Part shown: one piece after another, positions 56,880 through 64,000 of the stretch
Numbering within the stretch: position 1 is the stretch's first letter
Layout of the letters: every line of letters begins with the position of its first letter
Source of the DNA: Roseovarius pelagicus
GTDB taxonomy: Bacteria > Pseudomonadota > Alphaproteobacteria > Rhodobacterales > Rhodobacteraceae
Direction of reading: 5' to 3'
NCBI RefSeq assembly: GCF_025639885.1
Contig: NZ_CP106738.1
Coordinates: 992,001-1,056,000, forward strand
DNA: 64,000 nucleotides
The notes under the pieces: model-generated
Told to the model about the DNA's origin: nothing
The model's input: the letters and a program-made list of their open reading frames with translations, nothing else
Database searches by the model: none
Position numbers and translations under genes: made by a program

Positions 56880-56986
56880 AGCAATTCCTCCAATACGGGT
56901 GACAAAACAGCCATTGCCACAGCTATTGGGGCAGATTTCATCGCGTTTGGAAAGGTTAATCCCCCCAGCACGCATAGCCCGTGCGC

Positions 56987-58822
56987 CTAGTCCAACTCGT
57001 ACCGGTTCTTGTAGTCGGTCTTTAGCGCGTCGGGCTGGTCGGCTTTGCGCAGGACGCAGTTGCCCACCACCAGCATGTCCATTTCGGTGCCCATGAAGCA
57101 GTGGAATGCGTCCTCTGGTGTGCACACGATCGGCTCGCCGCGCACGTTAAACGAGGTGTTCACCACCATCGGGCAATCTGTGCGTTTGGCAAATGCTGAA
57201 ATGACGTCGTGATAGGCCGGGTTCGTATCCTTGTGCACCGTCTGGAGGCGCGCAGAATAATCCACATGGGTGATCGCCGGCACTTCGGAGCGTTTGACGT
57301 TCAGCTTGTCGATGCCGAATAGAGCCTGCTGCGCCTCTGTCATCGCCACACGTTTTTCCTCGACCACATCAGCGACCAGCAGCATATAGGGGCTGTCGCC
57401 TTCATGCTGGAACCAGTCCGAGACACTTTCTGCCAAAACAGAGGGGGCGAAGGGGCGAAAGCTTTCGCGGTACTTCACCTTCAGGTTCAACAGTTTTTGC
57501 GTCTTGTCCGAGCGCGGATCACCGAGAATAGACCGCCCACCCAGCGCGCGAGGGCCGAACTCCATCCGGCCCTGAAACCAGCCAACGGCGCCCTCTTCGG
57601 CCAAGCAATCGGCGGCGGCGGCGATCATGCTATCGTAGTCCCGCACCTCGTAGACCGCGCCACAGGATTCCAATGCCATCTCTATCTGGGTCTGGTCAAA
57701 GGCGGGGCCAAGATAGGAGCCTTTCATCGCATCGCGCTTTTGCACGGTGCGGGGCATGTCCATTTCGTGGTGCCACATCGCCTGCGCGGCGCCCAGCGCA
57801 CCGCCGGCGTCGCCCGATGCGGGCTGAATCCAGATGTTTTCAAACGCGCCATCGCGATGCACCTTGCCGTTGGCAACGCAATTCAGCGCAACACCGCCTG
57901 CCAGACAGAGATTCGCAATCCCGTATTCCGCTGCCAGCGCGCGGGTCAGGCGCAGCACGACCTCTTCGGTCACGCTCTGGACCGAGGCGGCAATATCCAT
58001 ATGGAACTGGGTCAGATCCTCGCTTTCAGGCTTGCGCACCGGCTGACCGAACAGGTCGGCGAACTTGTCGTTCGTCATCGTCAGGCCGGTTGCATAGTTG
58101 AAATACCGCTGATCGAGGTGGAATGACCCGTCGTCCTTGAGGTCCACCAGCTTGTCCAAAATCAGGTCATGGTATTTCGGCGTACCGTAAGGTGCGAGTC
58201 CCATCACCTTGTATTCGCCGCTGTTGACCTTGAACCCGGTGTAATAGGTGAACGCGGAATAGAGCAGGCCCAGCGAGTGTGGGAAATGCATTTCCTTCTC
58301 GATGGTCAAGGTGTTACCGCGCCCGATTGCGACAGAGGATGTGGCCCATTCCCCCACGCCGTCCAGTGTCAGTACGACCGCCTCCTCGAACGGGGACGGA
58401 TAAAATGCGGACGCCGCGTGGCTGTAGTGGTGTTCACTGAATTGCAGTTGATCGGGACTGAATCCCTTGTGCAACTTGCGAAATTCCTTGAGCAGGAAAT
58501 CCTTCAGGAACAATTTCTCGCGCAGCCAGACTGGCATCGCCAGCCTGAAAGAGGAAAAGCCGCGCGGCGCGCGCGCCAGATAAGTTTCCAACAGCCGCTC
58601 GAACTTCAGCAGGGGTTTGTCGTAGAAAACGACGTGATCCACCTGATCGAAAGCCACCCCGGCCTCTTGCAGCACATAGGCGATCGAGTGCTCGGGAAAG
58701 CGCGGATCGTGCTTGCGCCGGGTAAAGCGTTCTTCTTGCGCAGCGGCGACAATCTCGCCGTCGCGCAGAAGGGCGGCGGCGCTATCATGGTAGAGCGCGG
58801 AGAGACCGAGGATCAGCGTCAT
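56987..58822 (-). CDS. Carbamoyltransferase (NodU/TobZ family)
   Basis: 611 residues. N-terminal Kae1-like domain (GLSALYHDSAAALLRDG, EERFTRRKHD, HHYSHAASAFYPS) and C-terminal YrdC-like domain (FGPRALGGRSILGDPRSDK, NTSFNVRGEPIVC). These enzymes transfer carbamoyl from carbamoyl phosphate to hydroxyls on sugars or natural products. Last gene of the SGNH-SxtJ-DUF5989-carbamoyltransferase cassette, starting 1 nt after DUF5989. Acceptor unknown; no glycan or secondary-metabolite cluster is adjacent. Confidence 0.9.
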   Translation of the reverse strand: MTLILGLSALYHDSAAALLRDGEIVAAAQEERFTRRKHDPRFPEHSIAYVLQEAGVAFDQVDHVVFYDKPLLKFERLLETYLARAPRGFSSFRLAMPVWLREKLFLKDFLLKEFRKLHKGFSPDQLQFSEHHYSHAASAFYPSPFEEAVVLTLDGVGEWATSSVAIGRGNTLTIEKEMHFPHSLGLLYSAFTYYTGFKVNSGEYKVMGLAPYGTPKYHDLILDKLVDLKDDGSFHLDQRYFNYATGLTMTNDKFADLFGQPVRKPESEDLTQFHMDIAASVQSVTEEVVLRLTRALAAEYGIANLCLAGGVALNCVANGKVHRDGAFENIWIQPASGDAGGALGAAQAMWHHEMDMPRTVQKRDAMKGSYLGPAFDQTQIEMALESCGAVYEVRDYDSMIAAAADCLAEEGAVGWFQGRMEFGPRALGGRSILGDPRSDKTQKLLNLKVKYRESFRPFAPSVLAESVSDWFQHEGDSPYMLLVADVVEEKRVAMTEAQQALFGIDKLNVKRSEVPAITHVDYSARLQTVHKDTNPAYHDVISAFAKRTDCPMVVNTSFNVRGEPIVCTPEDAFHCFMGTEMDMLVVGNCVLRKADQPDALKTDYKNRYELD

Positions 58823-58823
58823 A

Positions 58824-58976
58824 TCAGAAGATCGTATAGATGAACGGTGCGATTGCAGAGCCTTGGGCCAGCACGATCAGTACGCCAAAGAGGCCCAGCA
58901 CAATCAGAATCGGCAGCAGCCAGAATTTTTTGCGCACTTTCATAAAAGCCCACAATTCGGAAATGAGTGAAAGCAT
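58824..58976 (-). CDS. DUF5989 micro-protein, 50 aa
   Basis: A 50-residue protein: short N-terminus (MLSLISELWAFMKVRKKFW), one transmembrane helix (LLPILIVLGLFGVLIVLA), and ending APFIYTIF. It matches the DUF5989 pattern found between carbamoyltransferase and SxtJ genes. It lies 1 nt from the carbamoyltransferase ATG and 9 nt after the SxtJ stop. Probable membrane anchor or partner of the cassette. Confidence 0.85.
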   Translation of the reverse strand: MLSLISELWAFMKVRKKFWLLPILIVLGLFGVLIVLAQGSAIAPFIYTIF

Positions 58977-58985
58977 GATCTGACC

Positions 58986-59384
58986 CTAGAATTGACGTTT
59001 GAAAGATTGCAGCGGTGTGTCACGGGGAATCCAGTAGGATTTCGCCTGTGGGTCCGGCGTCGGCGCCAGCGGGTTGCGCCCCAGACGTTGTCGCACCAGA
59101 CCAAATGGCGTGATGACAACCAAAAACACCAGCGCCATGACGATGGGTGCCACGATGGCCCCCAACAGCATGCCGAACTTAAACCAGATCTTGTTCGGAA
59201 CGATCAGCCATTGCGGTCGGATCAACCCGATCGCAAGGATTACCGCAGCGACAGCCAGCGCCCACAGGCGGATGTCATTGCCGTGCCACAGCGGAAAAAG
59301 CGCGATAATTGTAAATACGGCGGCGAAAACGTAGGCAAAACCACGTTCCGAGCCCATTTTGACGTCGATATTAGAACTGTCCAT
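58986..59384 (-). CDS. SxtJ-like membrane protein
   Basis: 132 residues from the ATG at 59384 (MDSSNIDVKMG). Three transmembrane segments in the first 100 residues (GFAYVFAAVFTIIALFPLW; LWALAVAAVILAIGLI; MLLGAIVAPIVMALVFLVVI), then WIPRDTPLQSFKRQF at the C-terminus. SxtJ-like proteins accompany carbamoyltransferases; role unknown. Confidence 0.82.
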   Translation of the reverse strand: MDSSNIDVKMGSERGFAYVFAAVFTIIALFPLWHGNDIRLWALAVAAVILAIGLIRPQWLIVPNKIWFKFGMLLGAIVAPIVMALVFLVVITPFGLVRQRLGRNPLAPTPDPQAKSYWIPRDTPLQSFKRQF

Positions 59385-59484
59385 CCAGCACCGATAACCC
59401 CTGCTTCGCCCCCGCCCGCATATAGGACGGGTCAGGCGAAAAAATAAAGCTTGGAAATTGCACAAAATGAAATCTGTGGCAGAA

Positions 59485-60585
59485 CTACCTATCCAGTGTT
59501 TTTTGCAAAGCCTCGAAGATCAATCTGTTGCCCGCTTTGGCATAATGCACATCCCCCTGCAGAAAGAGAGTGTCATACCAATCGTCCCCGGCATCCTGTG
59601 CGGTACGGAAGGCCGGAAATGTGTCGATCACGCCGTTGCACGCAATGCGCGCGCACAGCGTGCGGACATGGTCCGGCCAGCGCAGTTCAGTACTGTCATG
59701 CACCAGTTGCGCGGGCCAGGGATAGACCAGCAACCAGACGTCACCGCCATTCTGGCGCGCTAGGGCACTCAGTTCCGAGAGCTTGGTCTCGATCCGTGTC
59801 AGCCCGCCCGCAACGCCCAGTGGCGCATAGGCGCGTGCATCCAGTGTTTGCCAGTCGCGAAAGGTGAAGGCGGAACGGTCAATCGCCGCCATCGCGCCCG
59901 CCACGGTACCCACGTCGCCGTCGCCATCTGGACCCTTTAACGTCTTGAGCCCCTTTTCGACCATTCCCCACATCGCCAACCCCTTTGGAAACGTGCGATC
60001 GAACCAGAGGTCGAGGGCGGATTTTTCCAGATGTGAATAGCGTACCGGGCCATCCGGACCGTCGGTCCAGATCGCCGCTTCGTCCTGCACGTCTGACACG
60101 TCCAGACCAATCACCACCCGATGCTGCGGCGCCAGCCGTCCCTGACGCAGTGCGGCGCCGTAGCGATGCAGATAGGCGGTGGGCGAATACGACGATACGC
60201 CGGCATTGATCACCGGATCGGGCGTTGCCTGTGCATACATGCCGACAAACGTCTCGTCCCACGGGCCGTTCACCCCATAGGTAAAGCTGTCGCCAAGAAA
60301 GATGGTCGTCGCGGGCCCGGTCCGGCGCGCGTCAGGTGGCCCCGCGCGATAGCCGTCCGCGTCGGTGTAGACGGTGTATTGCGCCCCACCGAACTGGTCG
60401 TGGCCGCTAAAGTTGGCGCGTAGCTGATACCAGCCTCCAGCCTGCCGGTCGTAAGGCAATGCCTCTGTGTCCTGCCCTGTGGCCAGCGTATAGGCCACAT
60501 CGAGCGCAACAAAGAGCAACAGCGCGGCGAATGTAGAGAAAAGAATAAGCGCTGTGGTTTTCGCGACGCGCAGAAAGGGGTGCAT
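59485..60585 (-). CDS. SGNH/GDSL-type hydrolase, membrane-anchored
   Basis: 366 residues with an N-terminal transmembrane helix (about 9-33). The SGNH block I is FLGDSFTYG with Ser100; NAGVSSYSP provides the Asn/Gly block; the C-terminal GDVHYAKAGN carries the Asp/His dyad. Likely periplasmic esterase or acetyl-transfer-type enzyme. First gene of the cassette, about 100 nt before SxtJ. Substrate unknown. Confidence 0.83.
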   Translation of the reverse strand: MHPFLRVAKTTALILFSTFAALLLFVALDVAYTLATGQDTEALPYDRQAGGWYQLRANFSGHDQFGGAQYTVYTDADGYRAGPPDARRTGPATTIFLGDSFTYGVNGPWDETFVGMYAQATPDPVINAGVSSYSPTAYLHRYGAALRQGRLAPQHRVVIGLDVSDVQDEAAIWTDGPDGPVRYSHLEKSALDLWFDRTFPKGLAMWGMVEKGLKTLKGPDGDGDVGTVAGAMAAIDRSAFTFRDWQTLDARAYAPLGVAGGLTRIETKLSELSALARQNGGDVWLLVYPWPAQLVHDSTELRWPDHVRTLCARIACNGVIDTFPAFRTAQDAGDDWYDTLFLQGDVHYAKAGNRLIFEALQKTLDR

Positions 60586-60669
60586 TCAATCGGGTCCATC
60601 GTAAACGGGATCGCGGGAACGATGCCGTGCCGCCTTTGCCCCGTCAAGGCGACGCCCGTCGAGGCAACC

Positions 60670-61725
60670 TCAGGATGCGGACGAAAACCCCTCGATCAAC
60701 TGGCGCAGGCCGATCATCGCGCCGACAAAGATTGCGCCCAACGTCAGCGGTGCCCCCAGCGCCAGCACTGACATTGCCGAAATCCCCTGCCCGATGGTAC
60801 AGCCCAGCGCCAACACTGCGCCGAACCCCATCAGGATCGCGCCAAGGAACTGTCGCTTCAGCTCTCGCGGGTCTTCGCAGGCTTCCCAACGGAAATGACC
60901 CTTGAGCAGGCTACCCGCAAAGGCACCGGCCAGTACGCCCGCAACCGACCCCACGCCAAAGCTGATCCCGCCACCGCTGGAGGTCATCACAAACAGCATG
61001 GTTTCGCCCAAAGGCGCGGTGAACGTATGGCTGGCCACGGCCTGTGCACGAAACCCGGTCTCGGCGATCCATTGCGTACCGATCCAGCCGGATACGATGG
61101 CGATCGCGACCATCGCCGACCAAAAGAGCGCCGCGCGTTCTGCCACGAACCCGCGTGACCAGAGGGCTGCGAGTGTGATCGCTGTGCAGATCGCCAGCCC
61201 GGTCACGAGCTCTGCACCCCCATTTCCGAGCGCAATCAGGTCGGCATACCCACGCGCGCCGGGATGCAGAGTGGTGGCCTCCACCAGCGTCACGCGCAGC
61301 TGCGCCAGCGGCCCGGACAGCGCGATATAGGCCGCGATCCCCATCACCAGCACGATCACGAAAGACCGCAGATCACCGCCCCCGGCCCGTGCCAGCGCGC
61401 CAAAACCGCAATTGCCCGCCAGAGACATGCCGTACCCGAACAGCAGCCCGCCAACGATATGCGCGAGTGGTGAAAATGCGGCGCGGTGATAAACTGACTG
61501 TGCAGGATCGAACCCGCCCGCGAGCGCGGCAGCAAAAGTCAGAATTCCGGCGAGACCGATCGCCAACGCCCACATGCGCAGCCGGGTATCGCTGCCTTGA
61601 TAAAGGTAATCTTCGATCGCGCCCAAGGTACAGAACCGCCCCAGCCGGGCCGCAAGACCCAAAAGCATGCCACCGCCGAACCCGATCAGGGCGACGAGCC
61701 ACGCGTCAGACAAATGCTGGATCAT
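60670..61725 (-). CDS. YeeE/YedE-family sulfur transporter (SoxT-like)
   Basis: 351 residues, about nine transmembrane helices. Three conserved Cys characteristic of YeeE thiosulfate carriers: GRFCTLGAIEDYLYQG (Cys32), AGNCGFGAL (Cys106) and ALGCTIGQGISA (near 308). YeeE passes thiosulfate along these Cys by transient S-S contacts. It lies 39 nt downstream of soxR, where SoxT genes are found in other sox loci, so thiosulfate or sulfane-sulfur uptake is likely. Confidence 0.85.
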   Translation of the reverse strand: MIQHLSDAWLVALIGFGGGMLLGLAARLGRFCTLGAIEDYLYQGSDTRLRMWALAIGLAGILTFAAALAGGFDPAQSVYHRAAFSPLAHIVGGLLFGYGMSLAGNCGFGALARAGGGDLRSFVIVLVMGIAAYIALSGPLAQLRVTLVEATTLHPGARGYADLIALGNGGAELVTGLAICTAITLAALWSRGFVAERAALFWSAMVAIAIVSGWIGTQWIAETGFRAQAVASHTFTAPLGETMLFVMTSSGGGISFGVGSVAGVLAGAFAGSLLKGHFRWEACEDPRELKRQFLGAILMGFGAVLALGCTIGQGISAMSVLALGAPLTLGAIFVGAMIGLRQLIEGFSSAS

Positions 61726-61764
61726 GGATTGGCCCCTCCCCTGACCAGCCCCTATGGCAGGTAT

Positions 61765-62100
61765 TTACCCGTCCTTGCAGAACAGGTCGTAGACGACTTC
61801 GAGTATCTGAACCGCCCGGCGGTCTGTCAGGCTGTAATAGATGACCTTGCCCTCGCGGCGCGGGCTGACCAGACCCTCACTGCGCAGGCGTGACAATTGT
61901 TGGGATACCGCCGCCTGACGTGCTGACAGCAGACCTTCCAGCTCGGTCACGGATTTCTCGCCAGTGGCGAGGTGGCACAGGATCATCAACCGGCCTTCAT
62001 GGCTGATCGCCTTGAGGAAATTGGACGCTTCGCAGGCGTTGCGCATCATCCGGTCAATCTCGGCCTCGGACAGATCGTCAGTGATTACAGGCAGGCTCAT
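61765..62100 (-). CDS. soxR: ArsR-family sulfur-responsive repressor SoxR
   Basis: 111 residues from the ATG at 62100 (the frame is open 39 codons upstream without homology). Winged helix with recognition helix SARQAAVSQQLSRLRSEGLV. Two Cys, Cys42 (MILCHLATG) and Cys108 (DLFCKDG), align with the persulfide-sensing pair of SqrR/BigR (Cys41/Cys107 in Rhodobacter SqrR). Predicts derepression by reactive sulfur species. Not the [2Fe-2S] SoxR of enteric oxidative stress. Confidence 0.88.
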   Translation of the reverse strand: MSLPVITDDLSEAEIDRMMRNACEASNFLKAISHEGRLMILCHLATGEKSVTELEGLLSARQAAVSQQLSRLRSEGLVSPRREGKVIYYSLTDRRAVQILEVVYDLFCKDG

Positions 62101-62224
62101 CTCGGGCAATCCATCAGCAGGGCTATCCAGCGTTGGGTGCCCGGTGTGATACCGACCCATGCGGCACCGCGCAATTCCGGCCGGGTCAGTTTTCGGCCAG
62201 TGCGACTTTTGCCCCACGCCCCGA

Positions 62225-62596
62225 TCATTCGGCTGGTACCGCCGCTATTTCGTGGGCGTCCAGCAACCGGCCCAGCAAGAACCAGAAGAATTCATCGCCA
62301 TTGTAGCCCTCCATGCGACCCAGTTCCTGCGCGTCCTCGACCAGAACGAATGTCGGGGTGAACACGGGCGGCGAGGTAAAGAAAATGTCTTCGGGGAGAT
62401 CATGTAGATCGACCCGGCGCAGTGGCGCGCGGCGGCCTTCTGTCGTCTTTGGGTAGATCGCCGATACTTCGGCATCCCAGCGTTCGCACCAGTGGCATCC
62501 CACCTGTTCGACCATGATCAACTCTGCGGCGCGCGCAGGCAGCAATGCCGTCAGCGTTATTGCACATGCGACAACAGTAACTCTCGCCCGTCTCAT
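62225..62596 (-). CDS. soxS: Periplasmic thioredoxin SoxS
   Basis: 123 residues from the ATG at 62596, with AGGAGC upstream. Signal peptide to ARA-AEL; thioredoxin-like active site CHWC (Cys34, Cys37). In Paracoccus SoxS keeps the sulfur-oxidising SoxYZ system active by reduction. Divergent from soxV; a palindrome-like operator lies in between. Not the AraC-family SoxS. Confidence 0.85.
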   Translation of the reverse strand: MRRARVTVVACAITLTALLPARAAELIMVEQVGCHWCERWDAEVSAIYPKTTEGRRAPLRRVDLHDLPEDIFFTSPPVFTPTFVLVEDAQELGRMEGYNGDEFFWFLLGRLLDAHEIAAVPAE

Positions 62597-62626
62597 GTCG
62601 GCTCCTGTTGACGCTGCGGTTAAATA

Positions 62627-62646
62627 TACAATATCTTGAATATGTA
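62627..62646. promoter_or_regulatory. Candidate SoxR operator in the soxS-soxV divergent promoter
   Basis: TACAATAT-CTTGA-ATATGTA, an imperfect inverted repeat in an unusually A/T-rich stretch of the 76-nt divergent region (62597-62672). ArsR-type repressors of this group bind similar AT-rich ATTC/ATAT dyads. Position between soxS and soxV fits control of both units. Confidence 0.6.
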
Positions 62647-62672
62647 ACCTGATCAAGCGGCGGGGCGCTCAG

Positions 62673-63410
62673 ATGCTAGATGTCAGTTTCTTCGGAGCCA
62701 TTGTTGGTGGATTGATCGTATTCTTTTCACCCTGCGTTCTGCCGATTGTTCCATTCTACCTAAGCTACATGGCCGGGGCATCCATGTCCGAAATCAGCGA
62801 GGACGGCGCGTTGGCACCCGGCGTGCGCCGCCGCGCGTTTCTGGCGTCGGTCATGTTCTCATTGGGAATCATCACCGTTTTCGTGATGCTGGGTGCCGCC
62901 GCGTGGGGACTGAGCCAACTGTTTCGCGGGGTCCAGACCGAATTCCGACTGGTGGCGGCGCTCATCGTCTTTGTCATGGGGCTGCATTTTCTGGGCGTGT
63001 TACATATCGGGTTCCTGAACCGGATGTTTCAGATGGACGCTGGCGAAACCAAGGGCATGTCGGTGCTTGGCGCTTATGTCGTCGGTTTCGCCTTTGCTGC
63101 CGGTTGGACACCATGCGTCGGCGGCGTGCTGACGGCGGTGATCTTTACCGCCAGTACGGAATCGACCGCATGGGAGGGACTTTGGCTGTTGCTGGTTTTC
63201 GGGGTCGCGATGACATCGCCATTTGTCATTGCCTCGCTCTTTATCGCGCCGTTTCTGCGGTTTGCCGCACGGTTCCGCAAGCATCTGCCAAAGGTGGAAA
63301 AGGCGATGGGCCTGCTGCTGATCGTTTTCGCCATTCTTATCGCGACGGACAGTGTTAACTATATTGCACAATGGATGCTGGAGACGTTCCCGGCCTTCCA
63401 AAACATCTGA
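62673..63410 (+). CDS. soxV: CcdA-type thiol-disulfide transporter SoxV
   Basis: 245 residues, six transmembrane helices. The two redox Cys of CcdA/DsbD-beta proteins are present: SPCVLPIVPFY (Cys21) and GWTPCVGG (Cys148). SoxV moves reducing equivalents across the inner membrane to SoxW. First plus-strand gene of the sox cluster. Confidence 0.92.
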   Translation: MLDVSFFGAIVGGLIVFFSPCVLPIVPFYLSYMAGASMSEISEDGALAPGVRRRAFLASVMFSLGIITVFVMLGAAAWGLSQLFRGVQTEFRLVAALIVFVMGLHFLGVLHIGFLNRMFQMDAGETKGMSVLGAYVVGFAFAAGWTPCVGGVLTAVIFTASTESTAWEGLWLLLVFGVAMTSPFVIASLFIAPFLRFAARFRKHLPKVEKAMGLLLIVFAILIATDSVNYIAQWMLETFPAFQNI

Positions 63411-63424
63411 TGAGGAGAGTATCC

Positions 63425-64000
63425 ATGACACGACTATTCACATTCCTCGCGGCCGCGTTTCTGGCGCTGCCTGCGCTTGCGGTCGAGTTGGGCGATGATG
63501 GCCTGCACAAGACGGATTGGATGCGTGACACGTTCAAGGACCTGTCAGAAGATCTGGCCGAAGCCAATGCAGAAGGCAAACGGCTGGCGGTGATCGTCGA
63601 GCAGCGAGGTTGCGTATACTGCACCAAGATGCACAACGAGGTGTTCCCGCAGCCTGAGCTGGCAGATTACATCCGCGAGAATTTTTTTGTCGTGCAGATC
63701 AACCTGCATGGCGATACCGAAATCACCGATCTCGACGGTGAGGTGCTGAGCGAGAAAGATGCCGCGCGCAAGTGGGGGCTGCTGTTCACCCCGTCGATTC
63801 TGTTTCTGCCCGAAGAGGTCGAGGACGGAAAAAGCGCCGGACAATCGGCGGTGGCTCTGATGCCGGGTGCGTTTGCGCTTGGCACAACGCTGGACCTGTT
63901 CACATGGGTGAATGAGAAACGCTATGCGCTTGATGGCGATGAGGATTTTCAACGTTACCACGCGCGGCGTATCCAAGAGCGCGACAACGGAAAAACCGAC
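63425..64000 (+). CDS. soxW: Periplasmic thioredoxin SoxW, 3' end outside window
   Basis: 192 codons visible and open at the right edge. Signal peptide to LPALA-VELG; thioredoxin active site CVYC at Cys63 and Cys66 (RGCVYCTKMH); cis-Pro in LFTPSILFLP. It accepts electrons from SoxV, 14 nt upstream. GAGGAGAG precedes the ATG. The soxXYZABCD genes are expected next, beyond the window. Confidence 0.9.
   Translation, partial: MTRLFTFLAAAFLALPALAVELGDDGLHKTDWMRDTFKDLSEDLAEANAEGKRLAVIVEQRGCVYCTKMHNEVFPQPELADYIRENFFVVQINLHGDTEITDLDGEVLSEKDAARKWGLLFTPSILFLPEEVEDGKSAGQSAVALMPGAFALGTTLDLFTWVNEKRYALDGDEDFQRYHARRIQERDNGKTD

Overview
The window is a GC-rich alphaproteobacterial chromosome segment, most likely from the marine Roseobacter group (Rhodobacteraceae). 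Supporting this are the DMSP genes dmdA-acuI, a sox thiosulfate-oxidation cluster, a DUF2484 gene between murC and murB, RibBX instead of RibBA, a tRNA-His without the usual G(-1):C73 pair, an alphaproteobacterial SOS box (GTTC-N7-GTTC), and several small families (DUF6324, DUF6476, DUF2842, DUF6524) that I associate with this family. It is almost entirely core chromosome. I see no prophage, IS element, CRISPR array or plasmid module.

Layout. 1-9.9 kb: end of an SCP2 protein, a hydrolase, oligopeptidase PepF, a DksA-like zinc protein, a DUF900 lipoprotein, rpoH, rluD, tRNA-His, a GNAT and a porin. 9.7-11.7 kb: DUF6324, the SOS gene mmcB with a LexA box, an unannotated structured RNA candidate (6S-like), a membrane protein and nusB. 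11.7-13.4 kb: ribH and ribBX. 13.4-24.0 kb: first half of the division/cell-wall (dcw) cluster, mraZ-rsmH-ftsL-ftsI-murE-murF-mraY-[TPR gene]-murD on the minus strand, with a regulatory leader upstream of mraZ (CtrA-type box, terminator-like hairpin, periodic ATGG boxes). 24.7-29.7 kb: DMSP operon DUF2182-DUF1326-dinB-dmdA-acuI, divergent from a GntR regulator. 29.7-34.8 kb: 5-formyl-THF cyclo-ligase, purA, secG, pyrG. 35.0-49.3 kb: second half of the dcw cluster, ftsW-murG-murC-DUF2484-murB-ddl-ftsQ-ftsA-ftsZ-lpxC-bamD-recN. It lies upstream of the first half in the direction of transcription, so the canonical dcw order is split and swapped. 49.4-56.9 kb: peroxiredoxin-like protein, HI0933-type flavoprotein, map, sfsA, and a tight plus-strand operon (CinA-N, GNAT, CMD peroxidase-like, OmpA, GNAT). 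56.9-60.6 kb: SGNH hydrolase-SxtJ-DUF5989-carbamoyltransferase cassette. 60.7-64.0 kb: left end of the sox cluster (soxT-like, soxR, soxS, divergent soxV, soxW), running off the window.

Main points for follow-up. (1) An array of exactly four ACCGAC units at a strict 11-bp period plus a CCAAAA box is found upstream of both pepF and murD, with the same orientation and spacing. (2) dmdA appears to carry a 1-nt frameshift near its N-terminus and a TTG start. (3) An unannotated 6S-like RNA lies upstream of mmcB. (4) Three separate regulatory signals are layered upstream of mraZ. (5) The start codons of rluD and its divergent neighbour overlap on one CATG.
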